From: Planctomycetota bacterium
Lineage (GTDB): Bacteria; Planctomycetota; Planctomycetia; Pirellulales; Pirellulaceae
NCBI GenBank assembly: GCA_024276655.1
Contig: JAJRWU010000068.1
Location: 1-64,000 of the forward strand
Reading direction: 5' to 3'
Length of the DNA stretch: 64,000 nucleotides
The number at the start of each line of letters is the position of its first letter. The first letter of the stretch is position 1. Position numbers and translations under genes: made by a program. Shown here one piece after another: positions 51,034-58,932 of the stretch. A model generated the notes under the pieces. It saw nothing but the letters and a program-made list of their open reading frames with translations. It was not told the DNA's origin and made no database searches.

Positions 51034-53049
51034 CTACCGTTTTTTCGTTTTGCCCACGCCCATTTTCTCCAGCAAGCGGCGATGGCGGTCTGCTTTTTTG
51101 TCTTCCCCCAAGCGACGATAAATATCGACCAACCACACTCGCAACGAAACCATGGTCGGGTCGATTTTCAGCACGCGTTCCGCTTCTTCGGCGCCTTTGG
51201 GCAGGTCTTTTTTATACGTTTGCAGTTTGACGCGCATTTCGAGCACTGCGGGCATCGCGGGGCTGATCTTTCGCAGCCGCTCCAGGCAAGCGGCGTAAGT
51301 GTCGATGTCAGACGACTCCACCGCCACGTTCGCGATTCCCAACAGGGCTGTCTCGTTTTGAGGCTCGAGCTCCAACACTCGTTTCCAACAGCTCTTCGCG
51401 GCGGTGAAATCTTGCAATATAAAATAGGCCGCCCCCAATTCTTCGAGCAGCATGACGTCGTCGATTCGGGATACGCGAGCGGAGATCGGCAGCGTGGAAA
51501 ATTCCAAGGCTTTCAGGAGCTTTGTCAGGGCCTGTGAAGCGAGGTATCGATCGTGACGATTCCAGGCGTCGGTCATGAGGGCGATGCCGCGCGCGCGATC
51601 GATTTCCGCCTTGGGGAGCCGTTGGTCGGCGTCGTCAAAAACACGCAGCGCGGGGCGCCCCGTTTTTTTGGCGGCCGGTTGCTTGATCGTTTTTTCTTGC
51701 ACTGTGTTGCGGAGAATGCGATGGTCGGTCATGGCGGTATGCGGCACTGCGTCGGTCGGCAGCCCCGGCATGTGGCAATGGGTGCAGGCGTTGCCAGCCG
51801 GCGAACGCTGACGCGATTCAAGAGCGACGGAGCAGCCATGGTCGTCGGCGCGGTGGCATTGATTGCAGCGATTCCGATAGTGCGAATCACGATCTTCGGC
51901 CGCCAGAACAGTGTGTGTGTCGTGGCAGGTAACGCAGCCCATTTTGCCCGCCGACGCCTGATAACATTTGCTGGCCCGCATCTGCTCCACCTGGCTCACC
52001 GCGCGCACGGTTTCCCGAACTTGCGTATCCGACTTTTGCGAAAGAACGACGAACACATCTTCCAAGGTGTCGCCGGGGCGAAAGTCGTAGAAATCGCGGC
52101 CGTAACGGGGGATCACCGACCGACCCAATAAATGGCACTGGAAACAAATGGCGTCTCGCTGTTTCGGAGCAAGATTGGCCGGATTCACAATCGGATCGGC
52201 GATGTCTTGCTGGTCGATTTCTTCGGAATGGTGCTCGATATGCGCTTCCCCAGGGCCATGGCAGCGTTCGCAACCGATGGCTGCTTCAAATAACGAGGCG
52301 GCGTTGTGGTCGTTATGGTGGTCGGCATTTTGTTCGGCCCCTTCGGCATCGCCCATTTCGGTATCGCCCATTTCGGTATCGCCCATTTCGGTATCGCCCA
52401 TTTCGGTATCGCCCGTCGTCTGACGCGTGCTGGCGCTGGCATGACAATACAAACAGCCGTCGCCGACTTCTCTGGAAAAGCGAGGGTGCCTCCCGGGGAC
52501 ATACCCTGGCGAAAGATCCCACCGCTTCGACTGGGAATACCACCCCAGAGGCGACTGATAAAAGCGGCCCTTGCGTTCGATCAGATAGGCCCTGCCGCGT
52601 TTTCCCGAACCCACGGAAAAACGGATCGGCTGGCCGAGGTCGAACAAAGGTTCGTCGTTCACGTCGTAGGTGATCTCATGGTGTGTGAACGTATTCCCTT
52701 CGCGTCTGGCTTGATACCCTCGTTTTTCGGCAAGGCCGATCACCTTTTTTGATTCGTAGTCTTCGATCACGGTTGCCTGCTGAATCGCCGCCATGGAACG
52801 CCCCATGTCTGTTTTTCGGTATTGCACGAAAATCTCTTCATGGCACCTAGCGCACGCATCGCTGCCCACATAATTTTGTGGGCGTGGCTGGGGCCGCGAC
52901 AGACGCATCACGACAGGACGCTCAAACAGATTGCCAGCCGCAGGCGCTACAGCATGCGCCGGCCCGGGCGCCGGCCGGGAACGGGCAACGATGATCACCC
53001 CGCTCACGATCACACACACCGATAACACAGCAACCATTCGTCGTTTCAT
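51034..53049 (-). CDS. Multihaem cytochrome c with C-terminal TPR domain
   Basis: 671 residues. Signal anchor MVAVLSVCVIVSGVIIVARS, then seven CxxCH haem sites (CARCH, CLYCH, CERCH, CFQCH, CVTCH, CNQCH, CTHCH) between residues ~70 and ~440, so an exported electron-transfer protein of the cytochrome c554/NrfB-like type. The C-terminal 200 residues are TPR-like (YFILQDFTAAKSCWKRVLELEPQNETALLGIANVAVES). Between the second and third haem lies a GDTEM repeat run. Planctomycetes have many such cytochrome-TPR fusions of unknown role. ATG 53049 is chosen for the signal sequence; the open frame extends 33 codons upstream without support. Confidence 0.88.
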   Translation of the reverse strand: MKRRMVAVLSVCVIVSGVIIVARSRPAPGPAHAVAPAAGNLFERPVVMRLSRPQPRPQNYVGSDACARCHEEIFVQYRKTDMGRSMAAIQQATVIEDYESKKVIGLAEKRGYQARREGNTFTHHEITYDVNDEPLFDLGQPIRFSVGSGKRGRAYLIERKGRFYQSPLGWYSQSKRWDLSPGYVPGRHPRFSREVGDGCLYCHASASTRQTTGDTEMGDTEMGDTEMGDTEMGDAEGAEQNADHHNDHNAASLFEAAIGCERCHGPGEAHIEHHSEEIDQQDIADPIVNPANLAPKQRDAICFQCHLLGRSVIPRYGRDFYDFRPGDTLEDVFVVLSQKSDTQVRETVRAVSQVEQMRASKCYQASAGKMGCVTCHDTHTVLAAEDRDSHYRNRCNQCHRADDHGCSVALESRQRSPAGNACTHCHMPGLPTDAVPHTAMTDHRILRNTVQEKTIKQPAAKKTGRPALRVFDDADQRLPKAEIDRARGIALMTDAWNRHDRYLASQALTKLLKALEFSTLPISARVSRIDDVMLLEELGAAYFILQDFTAAKSCWKRVLELEPQNETALLGIANVAVESSDIDTYAACLERLRKISPAMPAVLEMRVKLQTYKKDLPKGAEEAERVLKIDPTMVSLRVWLVDIYRRLGEDKKADRHRRLLEKMGVGKTKKR
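52351..52410 (-). repeat. Four tandem 15-bp coding repeats
   Basis: Four identical 15-bp units (GCCCATTTCGGTATC on the plus strand) encode the GDTEM pentapeptide repeat in the cytochrome. Copy identity is complete and a fifth, variant unit (GDAEG) follows. A slippage-prone, probably length-variable site. Confidence 0.9.
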
Positions 53050-53336
53050 AGCCTGACTCGAATTCGCTGAGGGAGAGCAGCCAATTATACCCCAATTTCG
53101 GGGCGGATAACCAGTTCGCAAACGGCTATCCTTCGCACGACTGCTCAATAGCTTGGGAAATCGGTGCGCGAAGCGGCCCGCCGAAAAAGCATCATTATGT
53201 TATACTTCCCTCGATGACCATTGCGCCCTCTCCAGCGGAACGAAGTATATAATACGAGAAGTGGGAATCCCCATGAGCCGCAATCGATTTGGTTTTTTGA
53301 ACCTTTCACTCGCCGCCCCGAATAGCACAATCGAAC

Positions 53337-54260
53337 ATGAAGCGTAGCCGCCGCAATCTGATCCGGCTCTTGGCCGTCGCGTTGGTGATCTGCATAGCCT
53401 CCCTGGCGTACATGGAGTCTGGCAGACGTCGGGTGGTGTGGCTGGAGGCGGAATGTGATGCAGCTAGTAAGTCGGAACAGTGGCCGCGCTTGGAAAACCT
53501 CGCCGGACAATGGGTGCAACATCGCCCCGACTTGGCCCTCCCCTGGCTTTACGCGGCCGAAGCGGCGAGCCAGCAAGGCGATTCCATTCGCACGGCGTAT
53601 TACCTTTATCACCTGCCCGATTCCGATGCCCGCACCCCGGTGGCGTTGTTTGAGTTGAGCCACTTGCAGTTCGGCGCCCTTAACCAACCGATTGCGGGGG
53701 CGGAAACCTGCGAACGCATTTTGCGTCTGCAACCTCAAGCATCGGAAGCCCATCGACGCCTGCTTTTCTACTACGCCATGTCGCGCCAGCGCGGCAAGCT
53801 GATTGCCGAAGCGCGCCGAGCGATTGCGACGGGGTGCGATGTCCCCGAGACCTACGTCTACTTAATAGCCGCCGACTGGATCACCTTCACCAATGGTTAC
53901 GATGTCAACCAGCGTTGGCTGCAATCGTCGCCGGAAAACGAAACCTTTCTGGTGGCGCAAGCCTATCATCTTGTTCGCTCGGCGGCGCTGGATGAAGAGG
54001 CGGAGTTGGTCGATGAGAGCGGAATATCGCGTCCCGAGCGGCTCATGAATGTTTTGCTGGAGCGATTTCCGCATAACCGGGAAGTCTTGGCTTTCCAGTT
54101 GAACATGGCCAGTTTTCGCGGCAAGGTTGACCGTGTCGCCAAGTTACTCGCCCAAGCGCCTCCTTCTTCCACCGAAGACAGCCGCTTCTGGCGTTTCAAG
54201 GGCTGGATGCATGAAACGCGCCACGAACTTGAAGAGGCGGAAAAGGCTTACCTGCAGTAG
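53337..54260 (+). CDS. TPR protein with N-terminal membrane anchor, truncated by in-frame TAG
   Basis: 307 residues from ATG: signal anchor RNLIRLLAVALVICIASLAYM, then TPR-like helices (LPWLYAAEAASQQGDSIRTAYYLYHLPDSD, PIAGAETCERILRLQPQASEAHRRLLFYYAMSRQRGKLIAEARRAI). The frame stops at TAG (54258-54260) in the middle of a TPR helix pair (EEAEKAYLQ) and continues without shift in the next 85 codons. It is divergent from the cytochrome-TPR gene, separated by 288 bp, and may work with it. Confidence 0.8.
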   Translation: MKRSRRNLIRLLAVALVICIASLAYMESGRRRVVWLEAECDAASKSEQWPRLENLAGQWVQHRPDLALPWLYAAEAASQQGDSIRTAYYLYHLPDSDARTPVALFELSHLQFGALNQPIAGAETCERILRLQPQASEAHRRLLFYYAMSRQRGKLIAEARRAIATGCDVPETYVYLIAADWITFTNGYDVNQRWLQSSPENETFLVAQAYHLVRSAALDEEAELVDESGISRPERLMNVLLERFPHNREVLAFQLNMASFRGKVDRVAKLLAQAPPSSTEDSRFWRFKGWMHETRHELEEAEKAYLQ

Positions 54261-54518
54261 TTGAAGCTCCATCCCTACGATGGCGAAACCCAACGTTTTT
54301 TGGCGGGCGTGTACCGGCAAATGAACAAACTCGACAAAATGGCGGCCTACCAGTCGCTCTCGGTGCTAGCCAAGGAAATTATGCGGGAAACGCTCCAGGC
54401 GCCCGACACCCAATCGTTTTCTGGGGGTTTATTGCGGAAGATGATAAAATTTGCCGAAATGTCGGGTGAGCCATCCGTGGCTGAAAGACTGAGCGAACGG
54501 GTGAGAAAGTCCCGATAA
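54261..54518 (+). pseudogene. C-terminal part of the TPR protein after the in-frame TAG
   Basis: Reading on in frame gives LKLHPYDGETQRFLAGVYRQMNKLDKMAAYQSLSVLAKE..., which completes the TPR started before the stop (AYLQ-x-LKLHPYDGETQRFLAGVYRQ), and ends at TAA 54516-54518. No ribosome binding site precedes the TTG at 54261. The two pieces are one gene split by a single substitution to TAG, or by a sequencing error. Confidence 0.75.
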
Positions 54519-54545
54519 CAGGGGGCGTCTTCCGGCAATAATGGG

Positions 54546-55077
54546 TAGTGCTTTGTCGCAGCTTAATTTTAGAATCAGCCGCAGGGCGCTAGTGGGCTGT
54601 TGATTTAGTGTATCCGCAAATTGAGGGGAATAGCACTTGCGATTTTCTGGGGTTGCGCTAGGCTTTGTTTCGCTGGAGCGAGGGCGCTTGCGGCGAACTT
54701 TTTCTGACGAGGACGGTCCCCTTGAGCCGACGAAAACGCAAAGCGAACTACACTGACTCCCATGGGCCAAGAATGGCTTTGGGCATCGACGGCGTTCAAC
54801 TTAAAGAAACTGATGAGCCGCTGGACCGAGTTGCGCGCCGCGCTCGACGTTCCGAGGGCTCAAGCGACAAGCTAGGCGAAATAGGGGGAACCCTGCGCGA
54901 ATTCAGAGCAAGTTGAGTCGCGGCAAGGGGGCCATTGGCTGCTCGTTGACCAACACACGCGTCAAACGAAAAAACGGCCAGCCCACGAAATTCAAAATCC
55001 CAGCAACCGCGCCTAAGACAACAGCCCGCTAGCGCCCTGCGGCTGATTCTAAAATTAAGCTGTGACAAAGCCCTAGG
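54546..55077. repeat. TAGTGCTTTGT palindrome, second copy, opened by an insertion
   Basis: Left arm TAGTGCTTTGTCGCAGCTTAATTTTAGAATCAGCCGCAGGGCGCTAG (54546-54592) and right arm CTAGCGCCCTGCGGCTGATTCTAAAATTAAGCTGTGACAAAG...CTAG (55029-55077) are the two halves of a palindrome like 9733-9875. A 435-bp block lies between them. The right end supplies the TAG stop of the minus-strand SET gene. Confidence 0.8.
54593..55027. mobile_element. 435-bp insert with GGGCTGTTG inverted ends, nested in the palindrome
   Basis: Ends GGGCTGTTGATTTAG and CTAAGACAACAGCCC are inverted repeats (13 of 15), and GCTAG is found directly on both sides, which could be a target duplication or part of the host palindrome. 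No complete transposase is seen; an internal string (54760-54910) reads as a short open frame without family features. Probably a MITE or a decayed insertion sequence. Confidence 0.65.
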
Positions 55078-55501
55078 TTGCCAGAGGCAGTTGGTCGAGT
55101 TCATCGGGGTCGACGATCCAGCCACGACATCGGGGGCTGCCGCAGAGGCAGCGAATCGCGGTTTCCGCGGGCCAGCAATAGTCGATCGTGAGCGGCTCGC
55201 CGGCTTGAACTTGGCGAGTCGCGCACAGCCAAACCGATTCTTTCTCACCATCGGCTTTCGCCCAAGAGATAAATTCGCAATTGGGTTCGCAGGAATGATT
55301 CAAAAACCGATAGGGAGCACGGGGCTCCAACGAAAGGTCGCCGCCCATGTCGATGCAATAATCGGAACTGTAGTCAGGATCATCGATCCATTCGCCTTGC
55401 ACTTCTCCGACGACATCGTCGACTTGAAAACTTCTGATCGCCAGTACGCCATACCCCAACTCCGTTTGCTCCACGAGCACGCCATCTACCGAACTCTCCA
55501 T
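55073..55501 (-). CDS. SET-domain protein-lysine methyltransferase-like protein
   Basis: 142 residues with a compact SET domain: GYGVLAIRSFQVDDVVGEVQGEW (SET-N), FLNHSCEPNCEF (the NHSC motif of the SAM/substrate pseudoknot), EPLTIDYCW (the catalytic Tyr region) and a post-SET Cys cluster CLCGSPRCRGWI. Standalone bacterial SET proteins probably methylate lysine in ribosomal or other proteins; the target is unknown. AAGGAG lies 10 nt before ATG. The TAG stop comes from the adjacent palindromic element, so the C-terminus (DELDQLPLAT) is close to the post-SET end. Confidence 0.87.
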   Translation of the reverse strand: MESSVDGVLVEQTELGYGVLAIRSFQVDDVVGEVQGEWIDDPDYSSDYCIDMGGDLSLEPRAPYRFLNHSCEPNCEFISWAKADGEKESVWLCATRQVQAGEPLTIDYCWPAETAIRCLCGSPRCRGWIVDPDELDQLPLAT

Positions 55502-55644
55502 ACGCCGAACACTCCTTGACCCTGTTTCTTGTCGCGCGCCGTTACGCGCGGCGCGGCCTTCGCTCGGTATACTTCAACCGGCGAAGATCGTCAAAGGGGC
55601 GTGTGGGAAAAACGCGGTAAGGAGTGACGAGGCTTGGCTCGCAT

Positions 55645-55950
55645 TCAAGCGGCGGAGCGAGAAGTTCGCGCGTGCTTTCGCAGGCGCCGCACTTGCTTGA
55701 GCACGACTTGTCGCTCGGCATGTTGCCGGATAAATCGCCGAGCTGTTTCCACGGCCATCGTTACCGAATGGAAGCCGTGAAAATACGCGCCCGCCTCGGT
55801 CTCGTTTCTCACGGAAACATGAAACATTTGGCGAACGATGGTAAAACCGGTGCGGCGCCGCGAAACTTCAATCGCCCAGCCTTGGTGCGTTTCGGTGAAG
55901 ACCGTTTGGGAGGCAACTCGCGGCGCATTGGGTTTGGTTTGCATCAGCAT
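55645..55950 (-). CDS. Small hypothetical protein, 101 aa
   Basis: A 101-residue basic protein: GWAIEVSRRRTGFTIVRQMFHVSVRNETEAGAYFHGFHSVTMAVETARRFIRQHAERQVVLKQVRRLRKHAR. The alternation of a beta-rich part and a basic C-terminal helix looks like real coding sequence, more so than the opposite-strand frame of similar length. No ribosome binding site is obvious; ATG at 55944 is an alternative. I do not recognise the family. Confidence 0.45.
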   Translation of the reverse strand: MLMQTKPNAPRVASQTVFTETHQGWAIEVSRRRTGFTIVRQMFHVSVRNETEAGAYFHGFHSVTMAVETARRFIRQHAERQVVLKQVRRLRKHARTSRSAA

Positions 55951-56011
55951 GCATCACGAAATCGTGGCTAGGCAACGGGTGTGAAACAACAACAACCGTT
56001 CACGGCGCTGC

Positions 56012-56350
56012 GGGAATTTGCGACAGCAATCTGTCCGGCGGCGAATAACCGATATACGGTTACGAAGGCGGGAAACGCAGAGGCCGCAAAGATGCGCAGA
56101 GGGCCGCAGAGAAGAACGAAAGGCAAGAAAATCAAACCTCGGCGATGTTCATCGGCTGTGCGATTGCATTGCATCGTCAACTTGAGCCGAGATGATTGGC
56201 GCCCGTCCTCTGCGGCCCTCCGCGCCTTTGCGTTCTCTGCGTTGAAATGTCCGCTCAGAAACCGCTGAGCAATGTCTGAACTTCCGCCGGCGCTGCGGGA
56301 AATTGCGATAATATCCAGCCGACAGTTCAAAATCTGTGAACGGTTATGAA
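56012..56350. repeat. Repeat A, second copy, with long GCAGAG-type stem
   Basis: Aligns in order with the copy around flhB. Inner arms: GAAACGCAGAGGCCGCAAAGATGCGCAGAGGGCCGCAGAG (about 56071-56110) and CTCTGCGGCCCTCCGCGCCTTTGCGTTCTCTGCG (about 56210-56245) are inverted repeats. A partial third unit (GCGGGAAATTGCGATAATATCCAGCCGAC...GAACGGTTATGAAAAAAC) follows at about 56294-56350. No gene seen in 55951-56381. Confidence 0.65.
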
Positions 56351-56381
56351 AAAACAACAGCCGTGTTTTGCCTCCGGGAAA

Positions 56382-57026
56382 TCAACGACGCGGCGCCGCG
56401 CGATACCCACCCGCCGTTTTCCGAGATCGCGACCTGCGGTTGTATACTGTCTTTGCCCTGCCGACCTCTTTTTGAGGGCCGCCGACAACTCCCTCGAACA
56501 CCTGAACATCGCGAATAGCGCCTTCAAATTCGCCGGGGCGGCTTTCCACGATTCCATGGTCTGCATGCTCATCGGCGACATAGCCTTCGTCGACATACCC
56601 TTCATCAACAAACACCTCGCCGCCGCCTGCCGATCCACAACCCTCGTGTATTCGAGAGCCCCAAAGATTGCCCAACCGGGCGCCGCTGCATTCGTGGCTG
56701 CCGCAGGAATCGCAACTTTTTTGGCCGGTCCAATTTCCGTAGTCGTCGCAAGAGTCGCAGTCGTCGGGCGCGTCGTTGATCCAAGGATGCAAGTAGAATT
56801 CACCGCAGCCGGAGCCGCAGGTCAGTGCGTTTTTCATGTAAGACAGCAAACCGATGCGGCCAACTCCGCCGGCGCATGAATCGCAGCCGCCGCCTCCGCA
56901 ATCGTCGCATGCCGCCGCAATGGGCGCGCCCTCGAAGCCGCCCCGGTAGAGGCTGTCGGTGCAGCACCCCGTAGCCAGCACCACCAACAGACACGCCCAG
57001 CCTAGGCCGAAGAATCGCAACATCAT
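56382..57026 (-). CDS. Cys-rich lipoprotein
   Basis: 214 residues from a double ATG with AAAGGA seven bases upstream. Lipobox signal FFGLGWACLLVVLATGCCTD, then a Cys/Gly/Asp-rich zone with DDCGGGGCDSC, CGSGCGEFYLHPWINDAPDDCDSCDDYGNWTGQKSCDSCG and a C-terminal basic tail. Resembles small Cys-rich exported proteins common in planctomycetes (GCDSC repeats, FYLHPWIND-type motif). Probably envelope-associated; the Cys may bind metal or form disulphides. Not recognised as a named family. Confidence 0.75.
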   Translation of the reverse strand: MMLRFFGLGWACLLVVLATGCCTDSLYRGGFEGAPIAAACDDCGGGGCDSCAGGVGRIGLLSYMKNALTCGSGCGEFYLHPWINDAPDDCDSCDDYGNWTGQKSCDSCGSHECSGARLGNLWGSRIHEGCGSAGGGEVFVDEGYVDEGYVADEHADHGIVESRPGEFEGAIRDVQVFEGVVGGPQKEVGRAKTVYNRRSRSRKTAGGYRAAPRR

Positions 57027-57332
57027 CGAAGTTTCCTTTGTCGTAAAATCGCCATGCTTCGCACGGTGGCCGATAGGTCGTTCAACGGCAAATCGGAGCC
57101 GGCTGGATACGCCAGCACATCAAAAACGCCAGCACTCCAGGCGGCGCAGAGCGCGTTTTCCGGCCTGGATAGGTTTATCGACCGCCTAATCCGCAAAATC
57201 GAGAAAATCGCCATAAACTCCGCATCTTAATAGCGGCGGGTCGGTTGTCGTGGTTGGCGGGTGTTTTATACTGGCCCTTGTTGTTGGCCTACGCTGTTGT
57301 TGGCCCACACTTTCGACCTCTCGGATTTGACC
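57027..57332. other. Divergent intergenic region, nothing clear
   Basis: Holds the upstream regions of the Cys-rich lipoprotein and of the VOC protein. A string GGTCGTTCAACGGCAAATCGG at about 57073 is weakly like the arm of the 48394 palindrome. No convincing promoter or gene. Confidence 0.4.
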
Positions 57333-57746
57333 ATGACCTCACTCCCCATTCAGCGGTTGCACCACGCCGCCCTGACGACCGCCTCTCCCGAGCGGTCCAA
57401 GGCGTTTTACATGGAGGTGTTAGGGTTCAAGGAGTTGGAGCGGCCGGGGTTCCATTTCCGCGGCGGTTGGCTGGCGGGCTACGGTATGCAGATCCACATT
57501 ATCGAAAATGCGGCGGGAGTTGGCGAGCGTTCCACGGAAATCGATTCACGCAGGAACCATTTAGCCTTCGCCGTGGACGACGCCAGCCAAGTGACCGCCA
57601 TTCTCGAAGAGCACGGCATTGCGTATCGTGAGCAAGTGAACGCCGGCGGCATCCATCAGACCTTTTTCCACGACCCCGATGGCCATCATATCGAAATTGC
57701 GGAGTATCCACCCGATCCGCCGTTCGTGGTGAACGATCAAACCTAA
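57333..57746 (+). CDS. VOC/glyoxalase superfamily protein
   Basis: A 137-residue single-domain protein of the vicinal oxygen chelate fold: LHHAALTTASPERSKAFYMEVLGFKELERPGFHFRGGWL (first beta-alpha-beta-beta-beta unit, metal His in LHHAA), RNHLAFAVDDASQVTAILEEHGI and TFFHDPDGHHIEIAEYP (second unit, metal His and Glu). Such proteins are dioxygenases, glyoxalases or resistance proteins; the substrate is not evident. ATG 57333 is chosen because the protein core begins there; the open frame extends upstream without support. Confidence 0.88.
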   Translation: MTSLPIQRLHHAALTTASPERSKAFYMEVLGFKELERPGFHFRGGWLAGYGMQIHIIENAAGVGERSTEIDSRRNHLAFAVDDASQVTAILEEHGIAYREQVNAGGIHQTFFHDPDGHHIEIAEYPPDPPFVVNDQT

Positions 57747-57867
57747 GAGCTCCTAACATAACCCCTGTTTGGCGTTTCAAACACGGAGTTTGACGCTGAC
57801 CTACTAAGTTGTGTTAGAAGGTATAAACATACACAGATGAATCACAGAGCAATGGCGGCCCAAACGC

Positions 57868-58542
57868 GTGAATGAAACCTCAGAGTCGATCGAAGAAGCG
57901 AGAGAACCCTCGGAATCTTTTGAGGAAGCGCTGCAGCGTTGCGGCCTGGACTTGCCGGAGCAGCAATTCGCCCAGTTAGACAACTACCGCGAACTGCTCT
58001 GGGGATGGAATAAAAAGCTCAACCTGACCCGCCACACCGACTTCGATACGTTCGCCTCGCGCGATGTGGTCGACGCTTGGCAACTCGCCCAGCATTTGCA
58101 GCCGGGAGAAGAGGTGTTGGACGTCGGCTCCGGCGGCGGCGCGCCCGGAGTGATACTCGCGATAATACGTCCTGACTTGCAAATGACGTTAGCCGAATCG
58201 GTCGGCAAGAAAGCGCAAACGCTCGATTCCATCGTGGCCGATCTCGAGTTGCCGGTGACGGTTTTCAATTCCCGCGCCGAGCATATGCTCGACGACTTTC
58301 GCTACGACGTGCTTGTCGCGCGGGCGGTCGGTTCGATGTCGCGCATGCTGAAATGGTTTGACCCACACTGGGCCGCCTTCCATCGGCTGCTGCTCATCAA
58401 AGGGCCACGCTGGGTGGACGAGCGCAAGGAAGCGCGGGAGCGCGGCCTGCTAAGCAAGCTCGAATTACGGCGTGTGGCTTCGTACCCCATGCCCGGCACG
58501 GAATCGGAAAGCGTGATTTTGCAAATCACGCTGAAAGAATAA
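57868..58542 (+). CDS. rsmG: 16S rRNA (guanine527-N7)-methyltransferase RsmG
   Basis: 224 residues from a GTG start. Family blocks: YRELLWGWNKKLNLTRHTDFDTFASRDVVDAWQLA (~38-72), SAM-binding EVLDVGSGGGAPGVILAIIRPDLQMTLAESVGKKAQTLDSIV (~81-122), VFNSRAEHMLDDFRYDVLVARAVGSMSRML. It methylates G527 of 16S rRNA in the 530 loop. N-terminal ~20 residues are an acidic extension. Usually near gidA/parAB; here it stands alone. A half-element of the TTATTTCGGG family follows directly after the TAA stop. Confidence 0.95.
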   Translation: MNETSESIEEAREPSESFEEALQRCGLDLPEQQFAQLDNYRELLWGWNKKLNLTRHTDFDTFASRDVVDAWQLAQHLQPGEEVLDVGSGGGAPGVILAIIRPDLQMTLAESVGKKAQTLDSIVADLELPVTVFNSRAEHMLDDFRYDVLVARAVGSMSRMLKWFDPHWAAFHRLLLIKGPRWVDERKEARERGLLSKLELRRVASYPMPGTESESVILQITLKE

Positions 58543-58598
58543 CCTTATTTCGGGGCTGCCCCATAGGGCATGGATAACTTTCTTCACGCTATAAATTT

Positions 58599-58629
58599 GA
58601 CGTAGTCGGTTTTCCGACCTACGTTTTAG
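58599..58629 (+). terminator. Candidate terminator after rsmG
   Basis: ACGTAGTCGG-TTTT-CCGACCTACGTTTTA: a ~10-bp stem with one bulge, a TTTT loop and a short T-run, 57 bp past the rsmG stop. A moderate match to an intrinsic terminator. The rest of the 390-bp gap up to 58933 shows no gene. Confidence 0.45.
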
Positions 58630-58932
58630 ATGGGTGTATTCCGTCAGGCGAGTTCTCGCAATTTCTCTCACGATTTGTGACGGATGCCCCTCACGCGGCA
58701 AGGTGCGGCGCAGTTGCATCCTCGTGATGCGAATGCGTCCTATTCGGTCGCTTGGAGTTAAACACACATCGACCACCAGGACATTCGTCTGGCCGCTGGA
58801 ATTTTGTGTTGATCACCGCCGCGTGTGTGCGACTGCGCTCATGCTTCGTTGGCAATCGGTTTTCAGTGCGCCGGGTTCGGTTATCACAAGCCTCTTTTGC
58901 GCCGATTTCGGACGCAGGACTGCTGAACGCTT

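Noticed and set aside
6079-54260. TAG recoded as a sense codon
   Set aside because: Many genes here end at TAG followed by non-coding DNA (arfB, fliE, fliG, motA, fliN, flhB), so TAG works as a stop.
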